Below are positions 4,473 through 6,119 of a stretch of 6,119 nt of DNA, one piece after another. The notes beneath the pieces are model-generated. The model saw only the letters and a program-made list of their open reading frames with translations, ran no database searches and was not told the origin of the DNA. The stretch's first letter is position 1; each line of letters starts with the position of its first letter. Where the stretch lies: positions 1 through 6,119 of the forward strand of contig JAFGNG010000293.1 in NCBI GenBank assembly GCA_016927125.1, written 5' to 3'. This stretch comes from Planctomycetota bacterium (GTDB lineage Bacteria; Planctomycetota; SZUA-567; JAFGNG01). The position numbers and the translations under genes are program-made.

Positions 4473-6119
4473 TTATCTTTTAAGCTGAAGCTTGCCTTGA
4501 TGAAGATCAACCTTTACCTCATCCCCGGAAAAAATTTCGCCCGCAATTAATTTTTCAGATAAGGGCTCCAGCAGTTCTTCGCGGATAATGCGCTTCAATG
4601 GGCGCGCGCCAAAAGCCGGTTCATAACCTCTCTCCGCCAGGTAATCCTTGGCCTTGTCGGTCAACACCAGTTTAAGCTCACGTTGGGCTAACAAGGGCTG
4701 CAATTGCTGTAACTGGATGTTGACGATCTTCCGAATCATGCTTTGATTGAGCTGGTTGAATACAATGATCGCGTCAACCCGGTTAAGAAATTCCGGGCGG
4801 AAGACTCCCCGTAAGGTTTGCCTTACGGCGGTATCAATTTCATCTTCTCGGGTAAGATCCTGGATCTGTTGGCTGCCGATGTTGGAGGTCATGATCAGAA
4901 TAGTATTGCGGAAATCCACGGTGCGGCCATGGCCATCGGTAAGGCGACCGTCATCCATTACCTGCAGCAGCACGTTAAAGACATCCGCATGGGCTTTCTC
5001 AATTTCATCAAGTAACACCACACTATAAGGACGGCGGCGGATTAGTTCAGTGAGCTGTCCTCCCTCTTCATAGCCGATATAGCCGGGGGGCGCTCCGAGT
5101 AGGCGGCTGACAGTATGTTTTTCCATGTACTCACTCATATCAATCCGCACCAGGTTTTGTTCATCGTCAAAGAGGAACTCCGCCAGGGCTTTGGCCAACT
5201 CGGTCTTACCCACGCCGGTTGGCCCTAAGAACAGGAATGAGCCGATGGGACGGTTAGGGGATTGGAGACCGGCCCTGGCCAGGCGGATAGCCTTGGCAAT
5301 TTTGGTGACAGCCTTATCCTGGCCAACCACCCGCGATTCCAGGCGTTCCTCGATATGCAGCAGGCGGCTGCTTTCGCTTTCCAGCATCCGGGAGACAGGG
5401 ATGCCAGTCCATTTGGCGACCACCATAGCGATATCTTCATCAGTTACTTCTTCCCGCAGAAACAACCCGCCCTTTTGCCTCTCTGACAAAACCTGTTCTT
5501 TATCATGCAATTCTTTTTCCAGGCCGGGTAAAACCCCGTATTTTAATTCTGCCGCGCGTTGCAGGTCACTATGCCTCTCGGCATTTTCCATCTCTATCTT
5601 GACTCGTTCAGATTCCTGTTTAATTTGTTTCATGTCGTTATAAAGATCACGCTGTTCCTGCCACTTCTTACGAAGCTCCCCGGCCTTTGCTTCCAGTTCC
5701 GCCACTTCCGTGCCGAGGGTTTTGACTCTTTCTTTAGCTTCCTTGCTCTTCTCCATCTTCATGGCCTGCAACTCGACCTGCAGGCGGGTGAGCTGGCGTT
5801 CAAGATCATCGATTTCCGAGGGCACGCTCTCGATCTCGAGCCGGATACGGCTGGCGGCTTCATCCATCAGATCAATGGCCTTGTCAGGCAAAAAGCGCCC
5901 GGTGATATAACGATGTGATAATTTAGCCGCGGCGACCAGGGCGGCGTCTTCAATACGCAAGCCGTGGTGGGCTTCATACTTGCCTTTCAATCCGCGTAAG
6001 ATCGCGATGGTATCTTCTACATCCGGTTCGTCTATGTAAACCGGCTGGAAACGCCTTTCCAGAGCCTTGTCTTTTTCCACATGTTCCCGGTATTCATCCA
6101 GGGTGGTGGCGCCGATGCA
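4473..6119 (-). CDS. clpB: ATP-dependent disaggregase ClpB, C-terminal 548 residues (5' end outside window)
   Basis: ClpB is a hexameric AAA+ chaperone in the cytosol that, with DnaK, threads aggregated proteins through its central pore. The fragment starts inside the first ATPase domain at IGATTLDEYRE; the first domain's arginine fingers (ALERRFQPV) are at about fragment residues 19-26. LPDKAIDLMDEAAS closes that domain. A heptad-rich coiled-coil middle domain (about 95-220) follows; its length marks ClpB rather than ClpA or ClpC. The second ATPase domain has Walker A GPTGVGKT (299-306), pore loop GYIGYEEGG with Tyr347, Walker B VVLLDE (367-372), sensor 1 Asn413 in MTSNIGS, the arginine finger in FLNRVD (Arg447) and sensor 2 GARPLKR (Arg506). 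No ClpP-docking IGF/LGF loop is seen. An apparent GTG start at 6080 is only an internal Val codon: the reading frame and homology run to the window edge. About 310 N-terminal residues are missing. The gene probably leads a transcript with corA and the pyruvate kinase gene. Confidence 0.97.
   Translation of the reverse strand, partial: CIGATTLDEYREHVEKDKALERRFQPVYIDEPDVEDTIAILRGLKGKYEAHHGLRIEDAALVAAAKLSHRYITGRFLPDKAIDLMDEAASRIRLEIESVPSEIDDLERQLTRLQVELQAMKMEKSKEAKERVKTLGTEVAELEAKAGELRKKWQEQRDLYNDMKQIKQESERVKIEMENAERHSDLQRAAELKYGVLPGLEKELHDKEQVLSERQKGGLFLREEVTDEDIAMVVAKWTGIPVSRMLESESSRLLHIEERLESRVVGQDKAVTKIAKAIRLARAGLQSPNRPIGSFLFLGPTGVGKTELAKALAEFLFDDEQNLVRIDMSEYMEKHTVSRLLGAPPGYIGYEEGGQLTELIRRRPYSVVLLDEIEKAHADVFNVLLQVMDDGRLTDGHGRTVDFRNTILIMTSNIGSQQIQDLTREDEIDTAVRQTLRGVFRPEFLNRVDAIIVFNQLNQSMIRKIVNIQLQQLQPLLAQRELKLVLTDKAKDYLAERGYEPAFGARPLKRIIREELLEPLSEKLIAGEIFSGDEVKVDLHQGKLQLKR

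Noticed and set aside
5125..5643. A 172-codon plus-strand open frame inside clpB
   Set aside because: It is a Ser/Arg-rich antisense shadow of the ClpB second ATPase and middle domains, with no gene-like features.
1..6119. A hidden defence system, mobile element, CRISPR array or RNA gene
   Set aside because: I saw no integrase or transposase motifs, no regular spaced repeats, no terminal inverted repeats and no tRNA-like cloverleaf. Nearly all the sequence is accounted for by recognised chromosomal genes.

Overview
The window comes from a diderm (Gram-negative) bacterial chromosome. The main evidence is the C-terminal beta-barrel of an autotransporter-type outer membrane protein, ending in phenylalanine, at the left edge. 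The remaining recognisable genes are housekeeping types: ClpB, CorA, a pyruvate kinase family protein and a fumarylacetoacetate hydrolase (FAH) family enzyme. I cannot fix the phylum from the sequence. The Thermotoga-like CorA and the autotransporter barrel would fit several environmental anaerobe groups, but that is only an impression.

Layout. Bases 1-472 hold the 3' end of the autotransporter gene, closed by a textbook intrinsic terminator at 537-572. A second rightward unit follows: a 200-residue membrane-anchored protein of unknown function (676-1278), then, 19 bases later, a 263-residue FAH family enzyme (1298-2089). The close spacing and good ribosome binding sites suggest co-transcription. 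A 195-base AT-rich convergent gap (2090-2284) separates this from a leftward cluster. Read in its own direction, that cluster is clpB (3' part only, entering from the right edge), corA (3382-4440) and a short pyruvate kinase (2285-3334). The gaps are 32 and 47 bases, consistent with one transcript.

How the genes relate. ClpB is the protein-disaggregating AAA+ chaperone and CorA is a Mg2+/Co2+ channel. Pyruvate kinase is a Mg2+-dependent glycolytic enzyme, but I see no firm functional link joining the three. The most interesting gene is the pyruvate kinase. It lacks the whole C-terminal regulatory domain, and it carries Leu, Glu, Arg and Leu where K+-dependent enzymes carry Thr, Lys, Glu and Thr, a pattern resembling the K+-independent branch. 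The second most interesting item is the unknown anchored protein paired with the FAH enzyme.

I found no mobile element, CRISPR array, RNA gene, phage gene or defence system. Most of this window is ordinary chromosome.
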